Assembly: GCA_002293615.1 (NCBI GenBank)
Contig: DBDN01000015.1
Location: 417 to 5,843 of the forward strand
DNA from: Betaproteobacteria bacterium UBA931
GTDB lineage: Bacteria; Pseudomonadota; Gammaproteobacteria; Burkholderiales; Casimicrobiaceae
DNA length: 5,427 nt
Reading direction: 5' to 3'
Of the stretch, positions 1 through 5,209 are shown piece by piece. How positions within the stretch are numbered: position 1 is the first letter of the stretch; each line of letters opens with the position of its first letter. The position numbers were made by a program, and so were the translations under genes. The notes below the pieces were generated by a model. That model was not told where the DNA came from, searched no databases, and worked only from the letters and a program-made list of their open reading frames with translations.

Positions 1-669
1 CTGCGGCAAAAATACGGTACCGAAATCCGCGCTTGTGTCACTCGTGTCGGCAAACACGAAATTGCTGTGGAGGATTGGCGGGAAGTCAACGGCAACCCGT
101 TTTTTGCGGCGGACGCCAAAGCGGTACCGGTATTGGAACAATATCTTGATGCGTTACGCAAGTCAGGCGATTCATGCGGGGCTGCGCTGCTGATCGAGGC
201 AAATCATGTGCCGGTTGGTTTGGGTGCGCCGGTATATCGTCGCCTTGATGCCGATATTGCGGCGGCGATCATGAGTATCAACGCGGTGAAAGCGGTGGAA
301 ATCGGCGCGGGTTTCGCCGCTGCCGCGCAATGCGGCAGCGAACACGCCGATGAAATGACGCCGGCGGGTTTTATCAGTAACAACGCCGGCGGGATATTGG
401 GGGGCATTTCTTCGGGGCAGCCGATCATGGTGCGCTTCGCGGTAAAACCGACACCATCTATCGCAACAGAGCGTCGTTCCATAGATACCTCCGGTAACGC
501 GGTAATGATGCGGACGACCGGACGGCACGATCCTTGTGTCGGGCTGCGTGCCGTGCCGATTGCCGAAGCGATGCTGGCGCTGGTATTGATGGATCATGCG
601 CTTTGGCAACGCGCGCAAAACGGCGATGTTGCGTCAAATACGCCTTTAATCGCCGGACAAAGGGTGTGA
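1..669 (+). CDS. aroC: Chorismate synthase, C-terminal part (5' end outside the window)
   Basis: This enzyme converts 5-enolpyruvylshikimate-3-phosphate to chorismate, the last step of the shikimate pathway, using reduced FMN in the cytoplasm. The frame is open from base 1 and ends with TGA at 667-669, giving 222 residues against roughly 350-370 for the family, so the N-terminal third or more is missing only because the window begins there. The GTG at 67 is not the start: homologous sequence continues upstream of it (RVGKHEIAVEDWREVNGNPF region). Diagnostic blocks in order are GVPAGLGEP-like VPVGLGAPVYRRLDADIA (about residues 70-87), MSINAVKAVEIGAGF (about 91-105), SNNAGGILGGISSGQP (about 123-138), and GRHDPCVGLRAVPIAEAML (about 174-192), which fits the family's C-terminal signature with its RHDP core. 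The frame is clean. It converges on the DUF808 gene downstream with an 82 bp gap. Identification is very secure. Confidence 0.97.
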   Translation: MRQKYGTEIRACVTRVGKHEIAVEDWREVNGNPFFAADAKAVPVLEQYLDALRKSGDSCGAALLIEANHVPVGLGAPVYRRLDADIAAAIMSINAVKAVEIGAGFAAAAQCGSEHADEMTPAGFISNNAGGILGGISSGQPIMVRFAVKPTPSIATERRSIDTSGNAVMMRTTGRHDPCVGLRAVPIAEAMLALVLMDHALWQRAQNGDVASNTPLIAGQRV

Positions 670-728
670 TTGCATAAAGCGCTGAAAAGCGGCGGTTTGC
701 TTCGGTTGTCGGCAGGCGGATTTCGAGA

Positions 729-761
729 ACCAACTTTAAAGCGGATCATTTTTAAAGCGGT
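729..761. terminator. Weak AT-rich hairpin between the convergent aroC and DUF808 genes
   Basis: An imperfect inverted repeat lies across the end of the DUF808 gene. CTTTAAA (734-740) pairs with TTTAAAG (751-757) around a 10-base loop. After a small 2x1 internal loop, an outer ACC (729-731) pairs with GGT (759-761), and one further A-T pair is possible. The right arm overlaps the TAA stop of the DUF808 gene (752-754, minus strand). It sits where a bidirectional terminator for two convergent genes would be expected, but the stem is AT-rich and has no clear T-tract on either side, so terminator function is a guess. The same bases also read as a 10 bp direct repeat (735-744 and 751-760). Confidence 0.22.
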
Positions 762-1693
762 TGTTGTGGGCGGTTATGGAAAATCCGATTTTTGAACCAT
801 AAAAAGACACTAATCGTGCCGAATACTGCAGCGCCAAGCATTACGCCGACGATAAGCGACCATAGTAACTTCGCGAGCGAACCGAAGAAACCGCCGCCAA
901 TCATTGACGCTGCGGTTTCGCCAATGTTTGCGATCGGCGCGATGCCATGTACGACGATACCGCCGCCGACCAGAAACATCGCCAGAGTGCCGACAATGGC
1001 GAGCGTTTTGAGCAGGTAGGGCATACAGACGAGAAGACCGCGGCCAATTTTCATTAAAACAATATTCGTTTTTTGTATGAGATAAAGACCGAAATCGTCG
1101 AGTTTGACGATGCCAGCGACCAGGCCATAAACGCCGACCGTCATTAACAGTGCGATGGCTACTAATACGACCACTTGTTGCGACCATGGGGCATGCGCTA
1201 CCGCACCCAGCGAGATCACGATGATTTCTGCCGATAAAATAAAGTCGGTGCGGATGGCGCCACGGATTTTAACGCGCTCGTGATCAACGTCGTTGGGCGC
1301 AGGCTTATCCGCGGAGTTATTTTCTTTTTCGTGTTGTTGGGTTTCTTCCGGTAAGTGCCGGGAAAATTTATGAAAGATTTTTTCGATGCCCTCAAAACAA
1401 AGATAGGCGCCGCCGATCATCATCAGCGGCAAAACCAGTATGGGTGCGAAAATGCTGGTCGCCAACGCAGCGGGCACCAGAATGGCTTTGTTCACCAACG
1501 AACCTTTGGCGACGGCCCACACGATCGGCAATTCCCGGTCGGCGCGAACGCCGATGACCTGTTGCGCGTTTAACGCCAGATCGTCGCCAAGTACGCCCGC
1601 GGTTTTTTTAGCAGCAACTTTGGTCATCACAGAAACATCGTCGAGGATGCTCGCGATATCATCCAGCAATGTCAATAAACTGGCGCCCGCCAT
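752..1693 (-). CDS. yedI: DUF808 / YedI-family inner-membrane protein
   Basis: This is a 313-residue multi-pass inner-membrane protein of the DUF808 family, typified by E. coli YedI (about 305 residues). Its biochemical function is not established. The N-terminal block carries the family hallmark: MAGASLLTLLDDIASILDDV, then KKTAGVLGDDLALNAQQV (about 30-46) and RELPIVWAVAKGS (53-65). Hydrophobic stretches follow at about 68-100, 150-197 (after the conserved RGAIRTDFILSAE, 144-156), 218-256 (with VGTLAMFLVGGGIVVHGIAP at 234-253) and 265-300. A polar loop rich in Glu, Asn and Lys lies at about 113-140. The ATG start is supported by AGGAG about 7 bases upstream (forward strand 1699-1705), and family proteins begin MAG(S/A)SLL. 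It follows the xseA stop by 11 bp, and its Shine-Dalgarno abuts that stop, so co-transcription and possible translational coupling with xseA are likely. Confidence 0.93.
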   Translation of the reverse strand: MAGASLLTLLDDIASILDDVSVMTKVAAKKTAGVLGDDLALNAQQVIGVRADRELPIVWAVAKGSLVNKAILVPAALATSIFAPILVLPLMMIGGAYLCFEGIEKIFHKFSRHLPEETQQHEKENNSADKPAPNDVDHERVKIRGAIRTDFILSAEIIVISLGAVAHAPWSQQVVVLVAIALLMTVGVYGLVAGIVKLDDFGLYLIQKTNIVLMKIGRGLLVCMPYLLKTLAIVGTLAMFLVGGGIVVHGIAPIANIGETAASMIGGGFFGSLAKLLWSLIVGVMLGAAVFGTISVFLWFKNRIFHNRPQQPL

Positions 1694-1704
1694 AATTGCT
1701 CCTT

Positions 1705-2892
1705 TTATTCGTAAGGGTTGATTGTTTGGATATCGGCAAGTGCTTCGCCATGCGCGAAGCGGATATGCACCGTCTCGTCTCGATCCAATGTTTGAGCATC
1801 GCGCACGATCTCGTTATTTTTTCCCCGGTGGACGATCGCATAACCGCGTTCCAGGACTTGTTGCGGGTTGAGAAGCGCCAGTTGTGTCTGCGTACTTTCA
1901 ACGCTTTGCGCACAACGCGTCAGATAGCGTTGAACTGCATCGCGGAAATAACGCTGGTTTTTCTGCCAAGCGGCATGTTGTGGAAAAGGTTGCATGGTCT
2001 GATGTAAAAGGCGCGAGCAAACAAAACCAAATTGTTGCGCTAACGGGCGGGTTTGCTGCTGCCACGCGTGCGCCATGCGCTGGCGCAATGCATGAAGCTG
2101 TGCATATCGTGCATCAAGGCGCGTTTGTGGATGCGTTAGTTGTCGCGCAGTTTCATCCAGATGTTGTGCCCATTGCATCAGCCGATACGCCATTGCCCGT
2201 TGGAAGCGTTGCATTTGCTCACGATAGATACGTCGCCATGCCGCACCGTCGGGCGCGGCCAGCATTGCCGCTGCAGTCGGCGTCGGCGCGCGGATATCAG
2301 CGGCAAAATCGCTCAACGTGAAATCGGTTTCATGACCAATGCCGGAAATGACCGGTAACGTCGAGGCAGCGATGGCGCGAACCACAATTTCTTCGTTAAA
2401 TGCCCATAAATCCTCCAGAGAACCACCGCCGCGCGCCACAATCAACACATCCACGCCGTCTTGCTGCGCACGCCGGTTGGCGGTTTGAATTGCCTGCGTG
2501 ATTTGTTCGGCGGCGGTATCGCCCTGTACCATTGTCGGGTAAATCACCACCGGCAGTTGCGGCCAGCGGCGATGCAGCGTGGTGAGCATATCGTGCAAAG
2601 CCGCGCCATGTGCCGATGTGACCAGCGCTACTCCTTGCGGAAACTCCGGAGGCGTTTTTTTGCGCACATCGGCGAAGAGTCCTTCGGCCTCAAGCGAGGC
2701 TTTCATGCGCAGGAATTTTTCATACAGCGCTCCCTGCCCGGCAAGCTTGAGCGTTTCGACCGTCAGTTGAAAATCGCCGCGCATTTCATAAATGGTCGGC
2801 GTTGCTTTCAGCTCGACATGCAGCCCGTCGCGCAAGCCATCTTTGGGTAAACGCAGCGTCTGCGCTTTGTGTCGCCACAGTGTACAGCGCAC
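1705..2892 (-). CDS. xseA: Exodeoxyribonuclease VII large subunit, frame interrupted near its N-terminus
   Basis: XseA combines with several copies of the small subunit XseB to form exonuclease VII, which degrades single-stranded DNA from both ends to oligonucleotides during repair and recombination. The frame from the GTG at 2892 gives 395 residues. Homology continues upstream in the same frame through codons reading VWVSGEISGFTRAASGHCYF to a TAG at 2977-2979, and beyond it. The GTG is therefore only the first conventional start after the stop, not the natural one. Visible are the second half of the N-terminal OB-fold (residues 1-50), the catalytic domain with GGGSLEDLWAF (155-165) and GHETDFTLSDFAADIRAPTP (186-205), a helical Gln-rich and Arg-rich middle (about 215-340), and the C-terminal VLERGYAIV motif. 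Full length would be about 451-463 residues (E. coli: 456). A product from GTG lacks the first OB-fold strands and may not bind DNA properly. No clear Shine-Dalgarno precedes GTG 2892. The gene may be a recent pseudogene. The DUF808 gene follows in the operon. Confidence 0.9.
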   Translation of the reverse strand: MRCTLWRHKAQTLRLPKDGLRDGLHVELKATPTIYEMRGDFQLTVETLKLAGQGALYEKFLRMKASLEAEGLFADVRKKTPPEFPQGVALVTSAHGAALHDMLTTLHRRWPQLPVVIYPTMVQGDTAAEQITQAIQTANRRAQQDGVDVLIVARGGGSLEDLWAFNEEIVVRAIAASTLPVISGIGHETDFTLSDFAADIRAPTPTAAAMLAAPDGAAWRRIYREQMQRFQRAMAYRLMQWAQHLDETARQLTHPQTRLDARYAQLHALRQRMAHAWQQQTRPLAQQFGFVCSRLLHQTMQPFPQHAAWQKNQRYFRDAVQRYLTRCAQSVESTQTQLALLNPQQVLERGYAIVHRGKNNEIVRDAQTLDRDETVHIRFAHGEALADIQTINPYE

Positions 2893-3096
2893 CTGCGCTT
2901 TATCATCTTTCAGCGTGAAGTAGCAATGCCCGGATGCGGCACGCGTGAATCCGGAAATTTCGCCCGATACCCAAACCTAACCGATTTGCTCCTCAAGCAG
3001 AAGGCGTGCGGAACTCAGCAGGAACGACACCGGCCAAACGGGTGTTGTCGGTGTTGGCATAGATGGTGCGGAGAAAAGATCGTCGGATGAAGGCAT
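2893..3096 (-). pseudogene. xseA: N-terminal part of xseA, separated from the main frame by an in-frame TAG
   Basis: Reading upstream of GTG 2892 in the same frame gives OB-fold sequence typical of XseA (VWVSGEISGF, TRAASGHCYFTLKDDKAQ), then a TAG codon at 2977-2979. Further upstream come VSFLLSSARLLLEEQIG and the start candidates ATG 3058-3060 and ATG 3094-3096. The pre-stop segment resembles the first helix of XseA, where E. coli (from memory) reads a similar LLLEHEMGQVWISGEIS. The position matching the TAG is Gln there, so a single C-to-T change (CAG to TAG) would explain it. No base is gained or lost. Neither ATG has a good Shine-Dalgarno: the bases before 3096 are C-rich then A-rich, and those before 3060 are pyrimidine-rich. 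The natural start therefore remains uncertain. With the stop restored, the protein would be 451 or 463 residues. Confidence 0.8.
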
Positions 3097-3144
3097 TTTT
3101 TTGGGAGGGGGCGGCAAAACACGTAAAGGCGCGAAAACGAAGGT

Positions 3145-3174
3145 TTTTTACACCGAGCACCGCGTTGACGTCAA
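3145..3174 (-). promoter_or_regulatory. Candidate sigma70-type promoter for xseA (proximal)
   Basis: On the minus strand TTGACG (forward 3169-3174, 5 of 6 to the -35 consensus) is followed after 18 bp by TAAAAA (forward 3145-3150, 4 of 6 to the -10 consensus), about 50 bp upstream of the first xseA ATG. The -35 hexamer is half of a perfect TTGACGTCAA palindrome (3165-3174). The position is sensible for xseA, but the -10 match is mediocre. Confidence 0.28.
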
Positions 3175-3185
3175 GGTAACTTTAC

Positions 3186-3199
3186 AAAAAGCGCTTTTT
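3186..3199. repeat. Perfect 14 bp palindrome AAAAAGCGCTTTTT
   Basis: This is a perfect self-complementary 14-mer centred between 3192 and 3193, with no extension on either side. Its centre lies 23 bp from the centre of the TTGACGTCAA palindrome at 3165-3174. It could be an operator near the xseA promoter. A 14 bp palindrome is not very improbable in 5.4 kb (roughly one in three by simple base odds), so function is not shown. Confidence 0.4.
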
Positions 3200-3231
3200 C
3201 AAGGGATAGCATGGAGTAACCCTCTTTTACG

Positions 3232-3259
3232 AGTATAAGTTTATGTATTTTAATGGAAA
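3232..3259 (-). promoter_or_regulatory. Candidate distal promoter for xseA in the AT-rich segment
   Basis: On the minus strand TTTCCA (forward 3254-3259, 4 of 6) precedes TATACT (forward 3232-3237, 5 of 6) with 16 bp spacing. The same bases on the plus strand contain TATAAG (3234-3239), so this AT-rich segment could support transcription either way. The -35 is weak. It would leave a leader of about 130-170 nt before the xseA start candidates. Confidence 0.22.
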
Positions 3260-3342
3260 AAATGTGAGAAATCTTTGTGCAATGTAAGGTAAGGCCGTTG
3301 AATAGGTGGCTTTATCCCATTTATTGACAGGCTGCGCACAGC

Positions 3343-3367
3343 GTTACCCACAGGGTTTGTGGATAAC
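3343..3367. promoter_or_regulatory. Inverted pair of DnaA-box-like sites forming a 25 bp dyad
   Basis: TTACCCACA (3344-3352, plus strand) faces TGTGGATAA (3358-3366), which is TTATCCACA on the minus strand, the classical perfect DnaA box. The plus-strand copy has one mismatch. The two are separated by GGGTT. One further flanking G-C pair (3343 and 3367) extends the dyad to arms of 10 bp with a single mismatch. The site lies about 165 bp upstream of gpmI. It could bind DnaA as a regulatory pair, or be the operator of an unidentified dimeric regulator. The match is read directly; binding is inference. Confidence 0.45.
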
Positions 3368-3416
3368 AGGAATGGCGGTTTGGGTGTTAAGCCGCGGCAT
3401 GATCTCGGAGTTTGCG

Positions 3417-3461
3417 ATGACAAAGGCGTACAGCATTTTCAATCACGCAAAGGTGTTCTAA
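3417..3461 (+). CDS. Putative 14-codon minigene with good ribosome binding site
   Basis: ATG at 3417 is preceded by GGAG at 3407-3410 with a 6-base spacer, a better start context than gpmI or xseA has here. The frame encodes MTKAYSIFNHAKVF and ends at TAA 3459-3461. The first ten residues resemble the opening of ParA/Soj-type ATPases, which often read M-T-K-x-I-S-I-F-N-H followed by the Walker A motif KGGVGKTT. A shifted frame just after it reads GVLKHT, loosely like the rest of a Walker A motif. No further ParA similarity is visible before gpmI. It may be a leader peptide, a degenerate gene end or chance. I do not claim it is expressed. Confidence 0.2.
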   Translation: MTKAYSIFNHAKVF

Positions 3462-3529
3462 AACACACATGTCCAAGCGCTCAAATCCCGAATCTGATGT
3501 ATCCTGACCGTTTTTAAAATCCAAGCAAA

Positions 3530-5101
3530 ATGCCTTTTACACCCCGCCCGGTTATTTTGATGATTCTCGACGGCTTTGGTGTTCGTGCGGACGCGCCGGA
3601 TAATGCGGTGACTCGCGCCAATATGCCGTTCTGGCGTTCACTGTGCGCGCAATACCCGATGACGACGTTGAACGCATCCGAATCGTTCGTCGGTTTGCCG
3701 ACCGGGCAAATGGGCAATTCCGAGGTTGGGCACCTGAATATCGGAGCGGGTCGGATCGTTTGGCAGGAGCTGACGCGCATTGATTGTGCGCTGGCGGCGG
3801 CAGAAAAGGGCGAGACCAACGAGTTGACGGATTCTTCGGCATTTCAGCAAATGATTGCGGTAGCGCAGCATGGTACGTTGCATATTCTGGGTTTGTTGTC
3901 GCCCGGCGGTGTGCATAGTCATGAGCAACATATTTTTGGCTTGATTCGTCTGGCGCTGGCGCGAGGGGTTGCTCGGGTGCGCATCCATGCGTTTCTTGAC
4001 GGACGTGATATGCCGCCGCGCAGCGCGTCATCGTCGTTGGCGGCATTACAGCGTGTATGTGAATCGTTTCCCGCCGGAAAAGTACGGATTGCATCGATAT
4101 GCGGGCGCTATTACGCCATGGATCGCGATAAACGCTGGGAGCGTACGGAGTGCGCGTACCGGTTGTTGACCGAAAGCGAAGCGGCATTTTGTTTTGCCGA
4201 TGCACAGGCCGCGCTTGCTGCGGCGTATGAACGTGGCGAAGACGATGAATTTGTCCAGCCGACCGTGCTTTCCGGTGCGGATGATGCGCGTATCGACGAT
4301 GGCGACAGCGTTGTTTTCATGAATTTCCGTGCTGATCGTGCCCGCCAATTAACGCATGCATTCATCGATAAAACATTCGATGGTTTTACTCGCGCCGTCA
4401 TGCCGAAACTCGCGTCGTTTGTGACCCTTACCTCCTATGGGGAAGCATTGGCATCGTTGCCGGTGATTTTTCCGCCGCAAAATATCAAACAAGGATTGGG
4501 TGAATATCTTGCTGAGCAGGGAAAAACCCAATTGCGGATCGCGGAAACCGAAAAGTACGCGCATGTCACTTATTTTTTCAGCGGCGGCGTTGAGGCTGTA
4601 TTGCCCGGAGAGGAGCGGATTCTGGTGTCGTCGCCCAAAGTTGCGACATACGATCTGCAGCCGGCGATGAGCGCGCCGGAAGTGACCGACAAGCTGATCG
4701 ACGCCATTGACGGCGGACGCTTTGATTTTATTGTGGTCAACTACGCGAACGGCGATATGGTTGGGCATACCGGCAAGCTTGACGCGGCGGTGGCGGCGCT
4801 GGAAACGTTGGATGGTTGTCTGCAACGGTCGGTGACTGCGCTGCGAAAAGCCGGCGGCGAAATTTTGATTACCGCCGATCACGGCAACGCCGAGATGATG
4901 TTTGACCCACAAATCGGGCAGTCGCATACCGCGCATACGCTTAACCCGGTGCCGCTGGTGTATATCGGGCGCGCCGCAACGCTCGCGCCCGGTGGTTCGT
5001 TGCGTGATCTGGCGCCGAGCGTACTGACGTTGATGGGGCTGCCGGCGCCGCAGGAAATGGATGGGCACTCATTGATCACGTTTACCGAAAAGGCGATATA
5101 A
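3530..5101 (+). CDS. gpmI: 2,3-bisphosphoglycerate-independent phosphoglycerate mutase
   Basis: This cytoplasmic enzyme interconverts 3- and 2-phosphoglycerate in glycolysis and gluconeogenesis through a phosphoserine intermediate and two metal ions, normally Mn2+. It has 523 residues (E. coli GpmI 514) and looks complete. The alkaline-phosphatase-like phosphatase domain supplies metal-binding D14 (ILDGFG), nucleophile S64 (MGNSEVGH), K342 (TEKYAHVTYFFSGG), D409 and H413 (NYANGDMVGHTG), D450 and H451 (ADHGNAEMM), and H469 (HTAHTLNPVP). The inserted phosphotransferase domain (about 80-300) supplies H129 (GGVHSH), the FLDGRD motif (155-160), R193 and R199 (GRYYAMDRD), and R267 and R270 (NFRADRAR). 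Roles are assigned by family analogy. The ATG start fits the family, with the first strand RPVILMILDG directly after it, but no good Shine-Dalgarno is visible (CCAAGCAAA before ATG). It is divergent from xseA and followed by ctpA. Confidence 0.98.
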   Translation: MPFTPRPVILMILDGFGVRADAPDNAVTRANMPFWRSLCAQYPMTTLNASESFVGLPTGQMGNSEVGHLNIGAGRIVWQELTRIDCALAAAEKGETNELTDSSAFQQMIAVAQHGTLHILGLLSPGGVHSHEQHIFGLIRLALARGVARVRIHAFLDGRDMPPRSASSSLAALQRVCESFPAGKVRIASICGRYYAMDRDKRWERTECAYRLLTESEAAFCFADAQAALAAAYERGEDDEFVQPTVLSGADDARIDDGDSVVFMNFRADRARQLTHAFIDKTFDGFTRAVMPKLASFVTLTSYGEALASLPVIFPPQNIKQGLGEYLAEQGKTQLRIAETEKYAHVTYFFSGGVEAVLPGEERILVSSPKVATYDLQPAMSAPEVTDKLIDAIDGGRFDFIVVNYANGDMVGHTGKLDAAVAALETLDGCLQRSVTALRKAGGEILITADHGNAEMMFDPQIGQSHTAHTLNPVPLVYIGRAATLAPGGSLRDLAPSVLTLMGLPAPQEMDGHSLITFTEKAI

Positions 5102-5127
5102 CAGGTATATTCTCAGGCAAGTCGCGC

Positions 5128-5133
5128 TATACT
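5128..5133 (+). promoter_or_regulatory. Candidate -10 box for ctpA
   Basis: TATACT matches the sigma70 -10 consensus at 5 of 6 and lies about 77 bp upstream of the chosen ctpA start, in the 108 bp gpmI-ctpA gap. No good -35 is found 16-18 bp upstream, so it would depend on an activator or be weak. If used, transcription would begin close to 5140. That argues against the in-frame ATG at 5141 as the translation start. Confidence 0.3.
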
Positions 5134-5175
5134 TTAGCAAATGTCGCATATTTTGGCGGAGCCGGAGAATCAGGC

Positions 5176-5186
5176 GATAACTTATC
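5176..5186. repeat. Small palindrome GATAA-C-TTATC in the ctpA leader
   Basis: A perfect 5 bp inverted repeat around one base lies between the candidate -10 box and the ctpA start. It could be a small operator half-site pair, but this length is expected by chance several times in the window. Confidence 0.2.
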
Positions 5187-5209
5187 AATCAAATACAAAA
5201 AGTACAAAA

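Larger units (their letters stand above)
3097..3529. other. Divergent intergenic region between xseA and gpmI
   Basis: About 430 bp separate two divergently oriented genes, far more than the other gaps here (11, 82 and 108 bp). I find no tRNA fold, no conserved long frame and no insertion-sequence ends. It contains a palindromic TTGACGTCAA, a palindromic AAAAAGCGCTTTTT, an AT-rich segment around 3225-3285 with -10-like hexamers, a dyad of DnaA-box-like 9-mers (3343-3367), and a 14-codon minigene with a good Shine-Dalgarno (3417-3461). gpmI must be expressed from here, but I cannot pick its promoter with confidence. A perfect TTGACA at 3324-3329 has no convincing -10 partner at 16-18 bp. TAAAAT at 3515-3520 has no -35 and lies very close to the gpmI start. 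Confidence 0.7.

Noticed and set aside
172..618. Long minus-strand frame opposite aroC
   Set aside because: It is the antisense shadow of a strongly conserved gene, is rich in Arg and His, and shows no recognisable domain.
67..669. aroC starting at the GTG at 67
   Set aside because: Chorismate synthase sequence continues in frame to base 1, so this is an internal GTG in a gene cut by the window edge.
2869..3090. Plus-strand 73-residue frame over the xseA N-terminus
   Set aside because: The minus strand here reads clear XseA OB-fold sequence, so the plus-strand frame is a shadow.
2893..3096. A frameshift as the cause of the xseA interruption
   Set aside because: Both sides of the TAG are homologous in the same frame with no base gained or lost, so only a nonsense change is needed.
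3165..3172. TGACGTCA, identical to the eukaryotic cAMP response element (offset by one base inside the palindrome)
   Set aside because: The context is bacterial. An 8-10 bp palindrome of this type occurs by chance and implies nothing eukaryotic.
3243..3287. Second 14-codon frame (MYFNGKNVRNLCAM) in the AT-rich segment
   Set aside because: It has no Shine-Dalgarno and no similarity I recognise. Short frames of this size are common by chance.
3324..3352. gpmI promoter based on the perfect TTGACA at 3324-3329
   Set aside because: At 16-18 bp downstream the sequence reads CCCACA and neighbours, with no resemblance to a -10 box.
3370..3529. tRNA or structured RNA gene upstream of gpmI
   Set aside because: I found no cloverleaf arms, no T-loop motif and no strong long stem in this stretch.
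3552..4205. 217-residue minus-strand frame opposite gpmI
   Set aside because: Same reasoning: low-complexity antisense reading with no start context or recognised motif.
4349..5068. 239-residue minus-strand frame opposite gpmI
   Set aside because: gpmI is complete with all catalytic motifs. The antisense frame has shadow-like composition (Arg, Gln, His) and no family resemblance.
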